A stretch of DNA of 64,000 nucleotides, taken from a bacterium (lineage in GTDB: Bacteria > Desulfobacterota > DSWW01). The position numbers and the translations under genes were made by a program. This document shows positions 18,872-28,239 of this stretch, one piece after another. Within the stretch, counting starts at the first letter, position 1. Each line of letters begins with the position of its first letter. The stretch is taken from NCBI GenBank assembly GCA_028277985.1, contig JANQFG010000045.1, positions 62,001 to 126,000 of the forward strand. Reading direction: 5' to 3'. Under the pieces are notes generated by a model. The model was not told the DNA's origin. It did not search any database and was given only the letters and a program-made list of their open reading frames with translations.

Positions 18872-20320
18872 ATGAAAGACCCAGGGACAGGATCGGATGG
18901 GGTTCTACGCGGCATGTGGTCGAGCCGCCTCATGTTCATCCTGGCGGCCGCCGGTTCTGCCATCGGATTGGGGAATATCTGGAAATTCCCGTACATGGCG
19001 GGCAAATACGGGGGGGGCGCCTTTGTCCTTATGTACCTGGCATGCATCGGCGTCATCGGGATCCCCATCCTGATCGCCGAAATCCTGATCGGCAGGGACG
19101 CCCGCAAGAACCCGGTAGGGGCCTTCCACACGCTCAGCGGGGGAAGCCGCTTCTGGACCGCGGTCGGATTCCTCGGGGTTGCCTCTGGCTTTGTGATCCT
19201 CTCCTATTACTCGGTTGTGGGCGGATGGACGGTCGATTACTTCACCAAGAGCGCTGCCGGGAGCTATTTGGAAGCCGACCCGGGAAGAATCAACGAGATC
19301 TTCAGTCAGATGCTGACCAACCCCTGGGAACAGGCGGTCTGGCATACGGTCTTCATGGCGGCCACGATGGGTATCGTGGTGTTCGGCGTCAAGGAGGGGC
19401 TCGAGCGATGGATCGAGGTCCTCATGCCTCTCCTCCTGGTGCTTCTTGGGGTCCTCGTGGTCTACGGGCTGGTGGCCGGGGACGCTGCCGGAGGCCTGGG
19501 GTATCTGTTCCTGCCGGACTGGGGCAAGTTCCTCACGAACTCGGCCGGGGAGTACACCCCCCGACCGATGCTCGAGGCGATGGGGCAGGCCTTTTTCACG
19601 CTGAGCCTGGGGATGGGCGCGATGATCACCTACGGGTCCTACCTTGGGGAACGGGAGAGCATCCCCGGCTCTGCGCTCATGGTCGCCCTTCTCGACACCG
19701 GGATCGCGCTGCTTGCCTCGATCGCCATCTTCACGATCGTCTTCCAGTATGACCTCGACCCGAAAGCCGCGGGACCCGGTCTGGTCTTTCAGGTCCTGCC
19801 TCTGGCCTTCTCGCAGATGCCGGGGGGAAGATTCATCGGAACGGCCTTCTTTCTGCTTCTTTCCTTTGCGGCACTCACATCGGCCATCAGCCTCCTCGAG
19901 GTGGTCGTGGCCCACTTCATCGACGACCGGAAATGGGCCAGACGTACCGCCACCGTGATCATGGGTACGGTCATCTGGGGGCTGGGGCTCTTCTCGGCGT
20001 TCTCCTACAACCTGCTCGAAAACGTGACCCTCCTCGAAGACAAGGAGGGTCAGGGGATGCAGATCCTCGATTCCATCGATCTCATCGCCACGAACTACAT
20101 GCTCCCCATCGGGGGTTTCTTCATCGCCATCTTCGCCGGCTGGTTCATTCATCAGCAGGTCCGTGATCGCCAGCTTCTGGACGACGGCGGCTCACGAGCC
20201 GTCTACACGGCCTGGAGGGGGGTCACCCGATACTTCACACCGGTAGCGGTCGGGATCCTCATCCTGTTCATGATCGACAAGCATCTCGGAATCGTGGAGT
20301 GGATTCTGGGGAATAAATAG
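18872..20320 (+). CDS. Sodium-dependent neurotransmitter/amino acid symporter (NSS/SNF family)
   Basis: This inner-membrane transporter has 482 residues and about eleven or twelve hydrophobic segments. The family signature in the first segment is clear (SAIGLGNIWKFPYMAGKYGG); in LeuT the equivalent residues coordinate sodium and substrate. TLSLGMGAMITYGSYL matches the unwound part of TM6. The substrate is probably an amino acid but cannot be specified. The ATG has CAGGGGG four bases upstream. It is the only plus-strand gene among the first 25 kb and is convergent with der across a repeat-bearing gap. Confidence 0.92.
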   Translation: MKDPGTGSDGVLRGMWSSRLMFILAAAGSAIGLGNIWKFPYMAGKYGGGAFVLMYLACIGVIGIPILIAEILIGRDARKNPVGAFHTLSGGSRFWTAVGFLGVASGFVILSYYSVVGGWTVDYFTKSAAGSYLEADPGRINEIFSQMLTNPWEQAVWHTVFMAATMGIVVFGVKEGLERWIEVLMPLLLVLLGVLVVYGLVAGDAAGGLGYLFLPDWGKFLTNSAGEYTPRPMLEAMGQAFFTLSLGMGAMITYGSYLGERESIPGSALMVALLDTGIALLASIAIFTIVFQYDLDPKAAGPGLVFQVLPLAFSQMPGGRFIGTAFFLLLSFAALTSAISLLEVVVAHFIDDRKWARRTATVIMGTVIWGLGLFSAFSYNLLENVTLLEDKEGQGMQILDSIDLIATNYMLPIGGFFIAIFAGWFIHQQVRDRQLLDDGGSRAVYTAWRGVTRYFTPVAVGILILFMIDKHLGIVEWILGNK

Positions 20321-20323
20321 GTC

Positions 20324-20466
20324 AAAGGGAAAAGGGAAAGGGCGAAAGGGGTGGACCAAGAAATGTAGAAGAAGTTCCGACAGGGTCTCACCCTTAGCCA
20401 TTCACCCGGAGGAATGCATTCTTCAGGACTTGAACCTCCCCCTGACCCTTTCGCCTTTCACCTTTA
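20324..20466. repeat. Inverted A/G-rich 7-base repeats between convergent genes
   Basis: Just after the symporter stop, 20324-20351 reads as near-7-base units (AAAGGGA, AAAGGGA, AAGGGCG, AAAGGGG). At 20446-20466 the complementary pattern appears (CCCTTTC, GCCTTTC, ACCTTTA). The 20-base arms 20331-20350 and 20446-20465 are imperfect reverse complements about 95 bases apart. The site lies between convergent genes and could act as a bidirectional transcription end. Confidence 0.6.
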
Positions 20467-20480
20467 CCCCTGTCCTTCTC

Positions 20481-21848
20481 TTAGCTCTTCTTCCTGAATA
20501 CCAGACGCAGTGGAACACCCTCGAACCCGAAGCGACTCCGGATCCGGTTGACGAGGTAACGCTGGTAGGACGTTTCCGGCTTTCGGGAGAGATTGCCGAA
20601 AACGAGAAACGTGGGCGGTGCCCCCTTGACCTGCGTGATGTAGTTCAGCTTCCTCAACCGCGATCCCTCCGAGGGAGGCGGATGCGCCTTCACCGCTTCT
20701 TCCAGGAGCCGGTTGAGCTCCCCGGTGGGAACCCGCATATGAGAGGCCGCTTGCACCTGTTGAACTTGCTCCAGCGCCTTGACCATGTTGTACCCCGTTC
20801 GTGCCGAGATCGGAACGACGGGTGCGAACCGAAGGTGAGGCAGGTGGTCGCGGACCTCATCGAGGGTCTTGCGGGAACTCCGCCCCTTCCCCCTCATCAG
20901 GTCCCATTTGTTCATCAGGATCACGACGCTCTTTTCCTTCTCCAGGATGTAGCGGCCGATCTGTGCGTCCTGGACCCCCACGCCTTCGCCCGCATCCAGC
21001 ATCAGCAAGGCCACGTCGCAGCGTTCCAGGCTCTGCAGGGCCTTGATGACCGCTATCTTTTCGAGGACCACCGTGACCTTCGCCTTCTTTCGGATGCCTG
21101 CAGTATCGATAAGCAGGAAGGGGTTCCCTCGCCAGGTGAAGGGCGTATCGATGGCGTCCCGGGTCGTTCCGGGCCGCTCGTCTACGAGTTGTCTTTCCTC
21201 CCCCAGGAGGCTGTTCACGAGGGTGGACTTACCCACGTTGGGTCTGCCCACCACGGCAACCTTGATCGGCGCCTCTTCTGCCGTGTCCGCCCCCGCCGAC
21301 CTTGAGCTCGGGAGCCTTTCCACGACCGAATCCAGAAGATCGCCCACGCCGATGCCGTGCTCCGCGCTAATGGGCATCAGGGGATCGAGGCCGAGCCGAT
21401 AGTAGGGGTACACGTTTTCCGCATGGGCGTTCGTGTCGATCTTGTTTACCGCGCACAGAATCGGCTTCTCTGTCTTGCGCAGGATCCGGACGACCTCAAG
21501 GTCATCCGGGTGAACCGGCACCTTTCCATCCACCACGAAGAGCAGGACATCGGCCTGGTCCACGGCCTTTCGGATCTGTCTCCTGACCTTGTCCGTGATC
21601 CCCTCCGAAGGGGCCTCCACCTCGAGTCCGCCCGTATCCATCACGACAAAGCTCACACCCCCCCACTCCGCCTCCCCTATGTTCGTATCCCGGGTGACGC
21701 CGGGGGTGTCCTCGACGATTGCCTTGCGGCCCCCGATCAGACGGTTGAACAGGGTCGATTTGCCCACGTTCGGCCTGCCCACGATCGCGAGCAGGGGCTC
21801 GCCCCCTGTTCTACCTGTAGCCGAGGTTCCAAAGCCTTTTCGGGTCAT
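20481..21848 (-). CDS. der: Ribosome-assembly GTPase Der (EngA)
   Basis: This 455-residue protein has two GTPase domains in tandem, each with a P-loop of the form GRPNVGKSTL (residues ~24 and ~200). Switch and NKxD motifs follow (NKID, NKWD), and a C-terminal KH-like domain completes it. Der acts in maturation of the 50S subunit. Its start overlaps the end of era by 38 bases on the same strand; the ATG has GGAGAA just upstream. The C-terminal tail is short (FRKKS). Confidence 0.96.
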   Translation of the reverse strand: MTRKGFGTSATGRTGGEPLLAIVGRPNVGKSTLFNRLIGGRKAIVEDTPGVTRDTNIGEAEWGGVSFVVMDTGGLEVEAPSEGITDKVRRQIRKAVDQADVLLFVVDGKVPVHPDDLEVVRILRKTEKPILCAVNKIDTNAHAENVYPYYRLGLDPLMPISAEHGIGVGDLLDSVVERLPSSRSAGADTAEEAPIKVAVVGRPNVGKSTLVNSLLGEERQLVDERPGTTRDAIDTPFTWRGNPFLLIDTAGIRKKAKVTVVLEKIAVIKALQSLERCDVALLMLDAGEGVGVQDAQIGRYILEKEKSVVILMNKWDLMRGKGRSSRKTLDEVRDHLPHLRFAPVVPISARTGYNMVKALEQVQQVQAASHMRVPTGELNRLLEEAVKAHPPPSEGSRLRKLNYITQVKGAPPTFLVFGNLSRKPETSYQRYLVNRIRSRFGFEGVPLRLVFRKKS

Positions 21849-22743
21849 TTCTCCAGCCCTTGGAGACCTTCACCCAGAGTTTCAGAAACACCTGGGTACC
21901 GATGAGAGCCTCCAGATCCTTGCGGGCGGCGGTACCGATCTTCTTGAGCATGCGACCGCCCTTGCCGATCAGAATACCCTTCTGAGAGGACCGCTCGACG
22001 TGTATGTTCGCCTCGATCGCAACCAGCCCGGAAGGGTTGTGCACATCCTCCTTGAATGAAACGATCTCTACTGCCACGGCGTAGGGTACTTCTTCCCCGG
22101 TGAACTGGAACGCCTTCTCCCGAATGATTTCGGCGCTCAGAAACCGGAGCGGCTGATCCGTGTACTGATCCGGGGGGAAGTACGGGTGTCCCTCCGGCAG
22201 CTCGTCGACGACCCCATTCAACAACGCTTCGAGGCCGTCCCCCTTCAAGGCAGATATCGGAAAGAGCCGTCTTTCCGGATATGCATCCCGATGGCGCTGC
22301 GCCAGGGAGCCCCGCTCATTTTCTGGTATTCGATCGATCTTGTTGATCAGATGGAACACCGGGGTCTTGACCTCCGAGAGCATCTGTCCGATGTACTGAT
22401 CTCCCTTTCCGAGCCAATCATCCGGTTCCACCACAAAGAGAACGAGATCCACCTCCTCGAAGGTCGAGACCGCCATCTTCACCATGAACCGATTGATTTC
22501 ATCCCTAGCCCTGTGTATGCCCGGCGTGTCCAGGAAGACAACCTGATACTCCTCAGAGGTGAGGATGCCCCGGATCGTGTTGCGGGTCGTCTGAGGTTTG
22601 TCCGAAACGATGGCAACCTTCTCGTCCAGCAGGGCGTTCAACAACGTGGACTTGCCCACGTTGGGCCTTCCCACGATGGAGACGAAGCCGGTACGGAACC
22701 CGACCTCCCCAGTCCCCTTCTGTCCCCATCCTCCCATCTCCAT
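21811..22743 (-). CDS. era: Ribosome-assembly GTPase Era
   Basis: This 310-residue GTPase binds the 3' end of 16S rRNA. It has the P-loop GRPNVGKSTLLN, DTPGIHRARDEIN (switch II region), NKID and a C-terminal KH domain (GILIGKGGRMLKKIG). The last residues lie in the region overlapping der. It follows the radical SAM gene by one base, so the radical SAM gene, era and der are tightly packed and probably one operon with rnc upstream. Confidence 0.96.
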   Translation of the reverse strand: MEMGGWGQKGTGEVGFRTGFVSIVGRPNVGKSTLLNALLDEKVAIVSDKPQTTRNTIRGILTSEEYQVVFLDTPGIHRARDEINRFMVKMAVSTFEEVDLVLFVVEPDDWLGKGDQYIGQMLSEVKTPVFHLINKIDRIPENERGSLAQRHRDAYPERRLFPISALKGDGLEALLNGVVDELPEGHPYFPPDQYTDQPLRFLSAEIIREKAFQFTGEEVPYAVAVEIVSFKEDVHNPSGLVAIEANIHVERSSQKGILIGKGGRMLKKIGTAARKDLEALIGTQVFLKLWVKVSKGWRNDPKRLWNLGYR

Positions 22744-22744
22744 C

Positions 22745-23809
22745 CTATTCTCCTATTCCCTCATATCTTTCACCTTCTATATCACACTGGACCGTGCCCC
22801 GGGCCAGGCCGGGATCCTCCTCGAGCCGAAGCTCCCTCTTGGCGAGGATGCTTTGTATCTTCCCAATATTCTGTCTGCGATCCCCCATGAGCAGTGACCG
22901 GTCGTGGGGATGGACACGCAGGCAGACCCTTGATGCGGCCGGAAGGGTCCCAGGCAGGGCCGCCAGCACTCTTCTCAGGAAGAGGGATGACCGAACCAGG
23001 TGTCCGAAGGCCGGGTGGTGAGGACCCGCCAGCACACCGCTACCTTCCCCCCCCATTCCATCCTGTTCCTGCAATCCGATGCGAACCACCGGGATGGAGG
23101 CCTCCTCGAACTTCTGCAGCATGTCCGCACACAGAGAGACCGCGCCTTCGAGGTCAAGGGGCTCGTATTCACCCCTCTCCATCCGGACGGCGAGTTCCGT
23201 TTCACGCAGGACCAGCAGGGGGTAGATCCGTACAAAATCCGGCCTCAGGGCTACGAGCTCCTCCGCGGTCTCCAGGCTCTCTTTCCCCGTGTCTTCCGGA
23301 AGGCCTACCATGATTTGAGCCCCTGCCTCCAAACCCGCATCGCGGACTCGCCGGATCGCCTCCCGGGCGACTCTGCCGGTGTGTCCCCTTCGACTCGCCC
23401 GCAAGACACGATCGGATAGGGACTGGACACCCAGCTCGACGGTGTCCACACCCCGGTCGGCAAGAAAGGCCAGCTGACTCGCCGAGACCTCGTCCGGCCT
23501 CGTGGAAATCCGAATCGAATCCACCCGGCCTCGGCGCAGGTAGGGCTGGCACACCTTCAGGTACGCTTCCTGCCTTTCCACGGGCATGCATGTGAAGCTT
23601 CCTCCGTAGAACGCTATCTGCCGGCGCCGGTGCCCCCGGGGACTTTGCGAAGGCAGGATGGATTCCAGGCCTTCGGCCACTTCGGTCGGTGAAGGGGGCG
23701 CGCCGGTCGCTGCAATCAGGTTCTGATTGCAAAAGACGCAGCGGTGCGGACATCCGGCATGAGCCAGAAAGAAGGGCGCAATCCAGGGTGGGCAGGAGGA
23801 CGGGTCCAT
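22745..23809 (-). CDS. Elp3-like radical SAM protein
   Basis: This 354-residue radical SAM enzyme has the cluster motif CPHRCVFCNQ near residue 20 and GGSFTCMP of the Elp3/YhcC-like branch. There is no GNAT acetyltransferase domain, unlike eukaryotic Elp3, so tRNA wobble acetylation should not be assumed. A homologue commonly sits beside rnc and era in deltaproteobacteria and Firmicutes, and the substrate remains unknown. It is 36 bases downstream of rnc, and the ATG has no good ribosome-binding site, suggesting coupling to rnc. Confidence 0.85.
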   Translation of the reverse strand: MDPSSCPPWIAPFFLAHAGCPHRCVFCNQNLIAATGAPPSPTEVAEGLESILPSQSPRGHRRRQIAFYGGSFTCMPVERQEAYLKVCQPYLRRGRVDSIRISTRPDEVSASQLAFLADRGVDTVELGVQSLSDRVLRASRRGHTGRVAREAIRRVRDAGLEAGAQIMVGLPEDTGKESLETAEELVALRPDFVRIYPLLVLRETELAVRMERGEYEPLDLEGAVSLCADMLQKFEEASIPVVRIGLQEQDGMGGEGSGVLAGPHHPAFGHLVRSSLFLRRVLAALPGTLPAASRVCLRVHPHDRSLLMGDRRQNIGKIQSILAKRELRLEEDPGLARGTVQCDIEGERYEGIGE

Positions 23810-23845
23810 GACTCGGTTTCGAAGAACGAGAAAGCCGTCAGGGGA

Positions 23846-24658
23846 TCAAAGCAGCCCAAGCGGGTTTTTCTCGAGATGTTTCAAGAATTTTTCCGCGGCG
23901 TTCTGCTCCGCTTCTTTTTTGCTTCTACCCTCGCCGGTAGCCAAGGTTCGATCGTTCAGGCGAAGAAGAATCACGAAGGTCTTCGCATGGTCCGGCCCCC
24001 TCTCCTCGGCAACCTCATAAATCGGCGACCTTCGAAAAAGGGCCAGCATGAGCTCCTGGAGACGGGTTTTCGCATCGGTGAGCAGACGCTGATCGGTCCT
24101 TGCTTCCTCCAGGAGGGTTCCGAAGGTACGGCGCACGAAGTCGCGAACCACCTCCAGCCCTCCGTCCAGATAGATGGCGCCGACGATCGCCTCGAAGGCG
24201 TCGGCAAGGATCGACCGTTTCCGGCGTCCCTCCATCCGCTCTTCCCCTTTGCCCAGATAGAGGAAATCGCCCAGCTTTAGACCCCTGGCGACCTCGGCAA
24301 GCTTCTTCTCTTTCACGAGGGCGGCACGGAGCCTCGTCAACTCCCCTTCCGTTTCCTGCGGGTAGGCCTCCATGACCCACTCGGCCACGATGAGCCCGAG
24401 GACCGCGTCGCCGAGGAACTCGAGTCTCTCATTGTCCCGGCGCCCTTCCTCGAGAATTTCGTTCAGCAGGGAACGGTGGGTCAGGGACTCTTCGAGGAGG
24501 CTTCGATTCCGAAAGGTGTGTCCGAGAATTCCCTCCAGATCGGTGAGTCGAGCCGGGCCGGGCGCGAGCTGCCCCTGCCCTTCCGCCCCGCATTCCGCAG
24601 GATTCAGCCCCGGTGCTTTCCCGGGCCCGGTTTCTTCATCCCTGTCGGACCGCGGCAT
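23846..24658 (-). CDS. rnc: Ribonuclease III
   Basis: This double-strand-specific RNase has 270 residues. The catalytic signature NERLEFLGDAVLGL and the second acidic motif ADAFEAIVGAIYLDGG are both intact. The dsRNA-binding domain occupies the last 70 residues (LQELMLALFRRSPIYE, RSKKEAEQNAAEKFL). The first ~40 residues, rich in Gly, Pro and Glu, are an extension without family similarity; translation may begin later. The gene overlaps the end of pgsA by 23 bases. Confidence 0.95.
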   Translation of the reverse strand: MPRSDRDEETGPGKAPGLNPAECGAEGQGQLAPGPARLTDLEGILGHTFRNRSLLEESLTHRSLLNEILEEGRRDNERLEFLGDAVLGLIVAEWVMEAYPQETEGELTRLRAALVKEKKLAEVARGLKLGDFLYLGKGEERMEGRRKRSILADAFEAIVGAIYLDGGLEVVRDFVRRTFGTLLEEARTDQRLLTDAKTRLQELMLALFRRSPIYEVAEERGPDHAKTFVILLRLNDRTLATGEGRSKKEAEQNAAEKFLKHLEKNPLGLL

Positions 24659-25214
24659 GCCAGAACTTCCGCAAGTAATCGATCCCCGACCAGACGCTCA
24701 GGATCAGGGAAGCCCAGAGAAGATACATTCCACCGAAATGGAAATCGATATGGAAATAGGTGTGGTGCATGCAAAGGCCTGTAATGGCGTAGATCTGGAG
24801 GATGGTCTTGTACTTGCCCAGCTCCTCCGCTTCGATGACAACGCCCTGGGCCGAGGCGACCCCGCGCAGGCTCGTGATCATGATCTCCCTGCCCAGGATG
24901 ATGACCACCATCCAGGCAGGCACGGAGCCCTCGGCGCAGGCAACGATCATGATCAGGGCCGCCATGACCAGCAGCTTGTCCGCCATCGGGTCCAGAAGCT
25001 TCCCCACCGAGGAGATCACATTGTACCGCCTCGCAAGATAGCCGTCGAAATAGTCGGTCACCGAGGCCACGATGAACAGAAAGGCGGCCAGCGCGCGATT
25101 CAACGGGGTCGGGAAGGAGAGCAGGACGACCAGCACCGGAACCGCAAAGATTCTGCATACGGTCAGGATGTTGGGCACGCTCTGCATTCGATTCGTCGTG
25201 GCTGGAGCCGCCAT
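24636..25214 (-). CDS. pgsA: CDP-diacylglycerol-glycerol-3-phosphate 3-phosphatidyltransferase
   Basis: This is an integral membrane enzyme of phosphatidylglycerol synthesis, 192 residues with several hydrophobic segments. The CDP-alcohol phosphotransferase motif is complete: TDYFDGYLARRYNVISSVGK followed by LLDPMADK. Translation may start at the internal MQSVPNILTVCRI, where similarity begins. It follows the transglycosylase gene by 4 bases and overlaps rnc downstream. Confidence 0.94.
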   Translation of the reverse strand: MAAPATTNRMQSVPNILTVCRIFAVPVLVVLLSFPTPLNRALAAFLFIVASVTDYFDGYLARRYNVISSVGKLLDPMADKLLVMAALIMIVACAEGSVPAWMVVIILGREIMITSLRGVASAQGVVIEAEELGKYKTILQIYAITGLCMHHTYFHIDFHFGGMYLLWASLILSVWSGIDYLRKFWHAAVRQG

Positions 25215-25218
25215 GGTC

Positions 25219-25863
25219 CTAATGAATCCCTTTCCCCCCGAGGGCCTTTCGTTCCTTTTTCCCCTTGCCGTAGGCCTTGAGCACCTTCTTCACGTAGTTC
25301 TGGGTCTCCGGGTACGGGGGAATCCCCTTGTAGCGATCTACGGCCGTCTCCCCGGCATTATAGGCCGAAAGGGCGAGGGTCAGTTTGCCCTGGTACTTTT
25401 CGATCAGACGCCTGAGATGTCGAGCCCCCGCCTCCAGATTCTCGGCCGGATGGAACGGATCGGTCACCCCCATCCCGCGAGCCGTCTCGGGCATGAGCTG
25501 CATCAGGCCCAGGGCACCCTTTTTCGAGATCGCATCCGGATCGAAGTTCGATTCCGTCGCCACCACTGCCCTGAGAAGCTCCGTGTCCAGGCCTTCGGCG
25601 CGCGCGACCCTGTCTATGAGCTTGTCATAGCTTTTCGCCCGCCTCCCGGGAAGGACCTGAACCTGTTCGCTCCCCCTTTCCCTTTCCTTGAACCGGAACC
25701 GCTGGTCCACGGGGACGTTGGACATGTGTACGACGCCCTGCTCATCCTGGAACCAGTAGATATCTCCGCTTGCGGAAGGAGGGAAGGCTCCCCCGATGAC
25801 CCCGATCAGTAACGCCAACCAGGCGATCCGTTTCACGCCTAGGCTTCCTGTTCTCAGCCTCAT
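25219..25863 (-). CDS. Periplasmic lytic murein transglycosylase (SLT family)
   Basis: This 214-residue exported enzyme cleaves peptidoglycan glycan strands. The start at 25863 gives a clean signal peptide (MRLRTGSLGVKRIAWLALL, cleavage near ASG-DI). A short DUF4124-like segment (DIYWFQDEQGVVHMSNVP) comes next. The SLT domain has the catalytic Glu in VVATESNFDP, plus GALGLMQLMPETA, NLEAGARHLRRLI and ALSAYNAGE. The frame extends 33 codons further upstream, but that part is not signal-like and would include the candidate promoter. Confidence 0.9.
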   Translation of the reverse strand: MRLRTGSLGVKRIAWLALLIGVIGGAFPPSASGDIYWFQDEQGVVHMSNVPVDQRFRFKERERGSEQVQVLPGRRAKSYDKLIDRVARAEGLDTELLRAVVATESNFDPDAISKKGALGLMQLMPETARGMGVTDPFHPAENLEAGARHLRRLIEKYQGKLTLALSAYNAGETAVDRYKGIPPYPETQNYVKKVLKAYGKGKKERKALGGKGIH

Positions 25864-25888
25864 GGCCTCGTTCACGTCCGTCCCCATC

Positions 25889-25914
25889 ATTCTAGAAGAC
25901 CCCCACCTTGTCAA
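25889..25914 (-). promoter_or_regulatory. Possible promoter for the transglycosylase gene
   Basis: On the minus strand TTGACA (25914-25909) and TAGAAT (25894-25889) are separated by 14 bases, shorter than ideal. The position just upstream of the inferred start at 25863 fits, leaving a very short leader. Confidence is low because of the spacing. Confidence 0.3.
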
Positions 25915-26009
25915 ACCCCACCCGACCCCTCCTTTTTCCCCTCCCCTTACAGTTCGTCGCATTTTCTGATTTAATAAAGCCCTATTAGAATCGGTGGAAG
26001 GAGAAGACC

Positions 26010-27620
26010 ATGCGGCAGGAGAGCGATTTTCTGGTCATAGGGGGGGGCATCGCAGGCCTCTGGTTCGCCATCCAGGCGGCTCAACAGGGGACCGTGACCC
26101 TGCTCGCCAAGAAGGATGTGCGAGAGTCGAGCACGAACTACGCCCAGGGCGGGATCGCCGCGGTTTCGAGCAAGGAGGATTCCTTCGAGGAACACGTACG
26201 GGACACTATGGTCGCCGGGGCCGATCTCGGCAACCTGGAGATCGTTCGAACGGTCATCTCCGAGGGGCCCTCCCTCATCGAGGAACTGATCCGGCTCGGT
26301 GTGGAATTCACGATACGAAAGGACAAGAAGCCCGACGAATTCGACCTCGGCCTGGAAGGGGGGCACTCGAAACGAAGAATTCTTCACGCCTCCGACTTCA
26401 CCGGCAAGGAAATCGTCGACAAGCTCTACGCAATCGCCTCCGAACATCCACGGATCCGGCTCCTGGACTACCACATCGCAATCGACCTGCTCGTCCACCC
26501 CCGGGACCGCAACCTTGCCCCCAGCGAGAAGAAGTGCTGGGGAGCCTATGTGCTCGACATTCAGAAGAACGAAGTGCATTCCTTCGTTTCCGCCACGACC
26601 GTGCTCGCAACCGGGGGTACCGGCAAGGTCTACCTTTACACGAGCAATCCGGACATCGCTACAGGTGACGGCGTCGCCATGTCCTACCGGGCAGGCGCCC
26701 GGATCGCAAACATGGAATTCATTCAGTTCCACCCCACCTGCCTCTATCATCCGAAGGCGAAGTCCTTCCTCATCTCCGAAGCCGTCCGAGGGGAAGGAGG
26801 CATCCTCAAGCTGAAGGACGGCACCACCTTCATGGAAAACTACCATCCCCAGGGCTGTCTCGCGCCTCGCGACATCGTGGCACGGGCCATCGACAACGAG
26901 CTCAAGAGACGGGGCGATGAATGCGTCACCCTGGATATCACCCATCGCGATCCGGACTTCATTCGTTCACGATTCCCGAACATCCACCGGCAATGCCTTT
27001 CGCTCGGAATCGACATCACCCAGGAGCCGATCCCGGTGGTTCCGGCCGCCCACTACACGTGCGGGGGCGTCCTGGTGGATGCAAGCGGGCAGACGGACAT
27101 CCGGAATCTCTATGCTGTCGGCGAGGTGGCATGCACGGGGCTCCACGGAGCCAACCGACTTGCCAGCAACTCCCTGCTGGAGGCCCTCGTCTTTGCGCAG
27201 CGTGCCGCGGATGCCTCCCTCCGGCGAATGAAGGAAGACGAGGAGCCGTATCCCCGTCTCAAGGATTGGACGAGCGGGCATGCGGTCGACAGCGACGAAT
27301 CCATCGTGGTTTCCCACAACTGGGACGAGATTCGCAGGCTCATGTCGAATTACGTGAGCATCTTCCGTTCGAACAAGCGGCTCGAAAGGGCGAAACGGAG
27401 GATCGATGCGCTCACCGGGGAGATCCATCAGTATTACTGGGATTTCCTCGTGACGAGCGACCTGATCGAACTCCGCAACCTTGCCCTCGTGGCGGACCTG
27501 ATCATCACCAGCGCCATCACACGAAAGGAGAGCCGCGGCCTTCACTACAACATCAACTACCCGGTCACGGACGACGAAGCCTGGAAACGGGACACGATTC
27601 TGTGGCGGGGTTATCGGTGA
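26010..27620 (+). CDS. nadB: L-aspartate oxidase
   Basis: This flavoenzyme oxidises aspartate to iminoaspartate, the first step of de novo NAD synthesis. It has 536 residues, beginning with the FAD-binding motif FLVIGGGIAGLWFAIQ. It also carries NYAQGGIAAV, GEGGILK and HYTCGGVLVD near the isoalloxazine, and GEVACTGLHGANRLASNSL. The C-terminal helical domain is complete. AAGGAGAAG lies just upstream of the ATG. The fumarate-reductase-like fold means succinate dehydrogenase A is an alternative in principle, but the sequence blocks are those of NadB. The NAD salvage gene pncB also lies in this window. Confidence 0.94.
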   Translation: MRQESDFLVIGGGIAGLWFAIQAAQQGTVTLLAKKDVRESSTNYAQGGIAAVSSKEDSFEEHVRDTMVAGADLGNLEIVRTVISEGPSLIEELIRLGVEFTIRKDKKPDEFDLGLEGGHSKRRILHASDFTGKEIVDKLYAIASEHPRIRLLDYHIAIDLLVHPRDRNLAPSEKKCWGAYVLDIQKNEVHSFVSATTVLATGGTGKVYLYTSNPDIATGDGVAMSYRAGARIANMEFIQFHPTCLYHPKAKSFLISEAVRGEGGILKLKDGTTFMENYHPQGCLAPRDIVARAIDNELKRRGDECVTLDITHRDPDFIRSRFPNIHRQCLSLGIDITQEPIPVVPAAHYTCGGVLVDASGQTDIRNLYAVGEVACTGLHGANRLASNSLLEALVFAQRAADASLRRMKEDEEPYPRLKDWTSGHAVDSDESIVVSHNWDEIRRLMSNYVSIFRSNKRLERAKRRIDALTGEIHQYYWDFLVTSDLIELRNLALVADLIITSAITRKESRGLHYNINYPVTDDEAWKRDTILWRGYR

Positions 27621-27743
27621 AGCGTATCTTGACATCCCTCGGGACGGAACGATTAAATGAGAAACTGGAACGTCTGCCGACAGGGGAGAGTGTGTGGGCG
27701 CGCGGCTGCAGCGCCCTTCGATGGATGATGGAGACCCGGGTTC

Positions 27744-28139
27744 ATGCCGATTTATGAATACTTGTGCCAGGATTGCAGAAAGAAATTTGAAGTTCTTGTC
27801 CTACGGGCGGAACAGGAGTCCTCTCTTCGTTGCTCACACTGCAGCAGTACGACCGTGAGACGCCTCATCTCCCGGTTCGCATCGATCAAGTCGGAAGAGG
27901 CGCGGTTGGAATCCTTGACCGACCCGAGCCGGCTGTCCGGCCTCGATGAGAACGACCCTGCCAGCATGGCCCGCTGGCTGAAGCGGATGGGAGGGGAACT
28001 CGGGGAAGACGTGAGCCGGGACGAAATCGATCAGATGGCCGACGAAATCGCATCCGGCGAGGCACTCGACCAGGGGGGAGGCGCCGGCGGACTCGGTAGC
28101 GGAGACCTGGGCGGAGGCTCGACAGAGGACCCGTTCTGA
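27744..28139 (+). CDS. FmdB-type zinc ribbon protein
   Basis: The 131-residue protein opens with the characteristic MPIYEYLCQDCRKKFEVL, and a second CxxC pair (CSHC) completes a zinc ribbon within the first 40 residues. The middle is acidic and helical (LKRMGGELGEDVSRDEIDQM) and the tail is Gly/Ser-rich and probably disordered. This family was named from a regulator beside formamidase, but most members have no known role. It lies between nadB and def on the same strand with gaps of ~100 bases. Confidence 0.85.
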   Translation: MPIYEYLCQDCRKKFEVLVLRAEQESSLRCSHCSSTTVRRLISRFASIKSEEARLESLTDPSRLSGLDENDPASMARWLKRMGGELGEDVSRDEIDQMADEIASGEALDQGGGAGGLGSGDLGGGSTEDPF

Positions 28140-28239
28140 GCGTCGGGAACTTGTCGTGCGGATTTGCGCATCTAAACGGTGAAGTGATCCGAGCCCATAG
28201 GAAACAGGGATTCCGACACCGGAAGAAAGGGGCATTTGC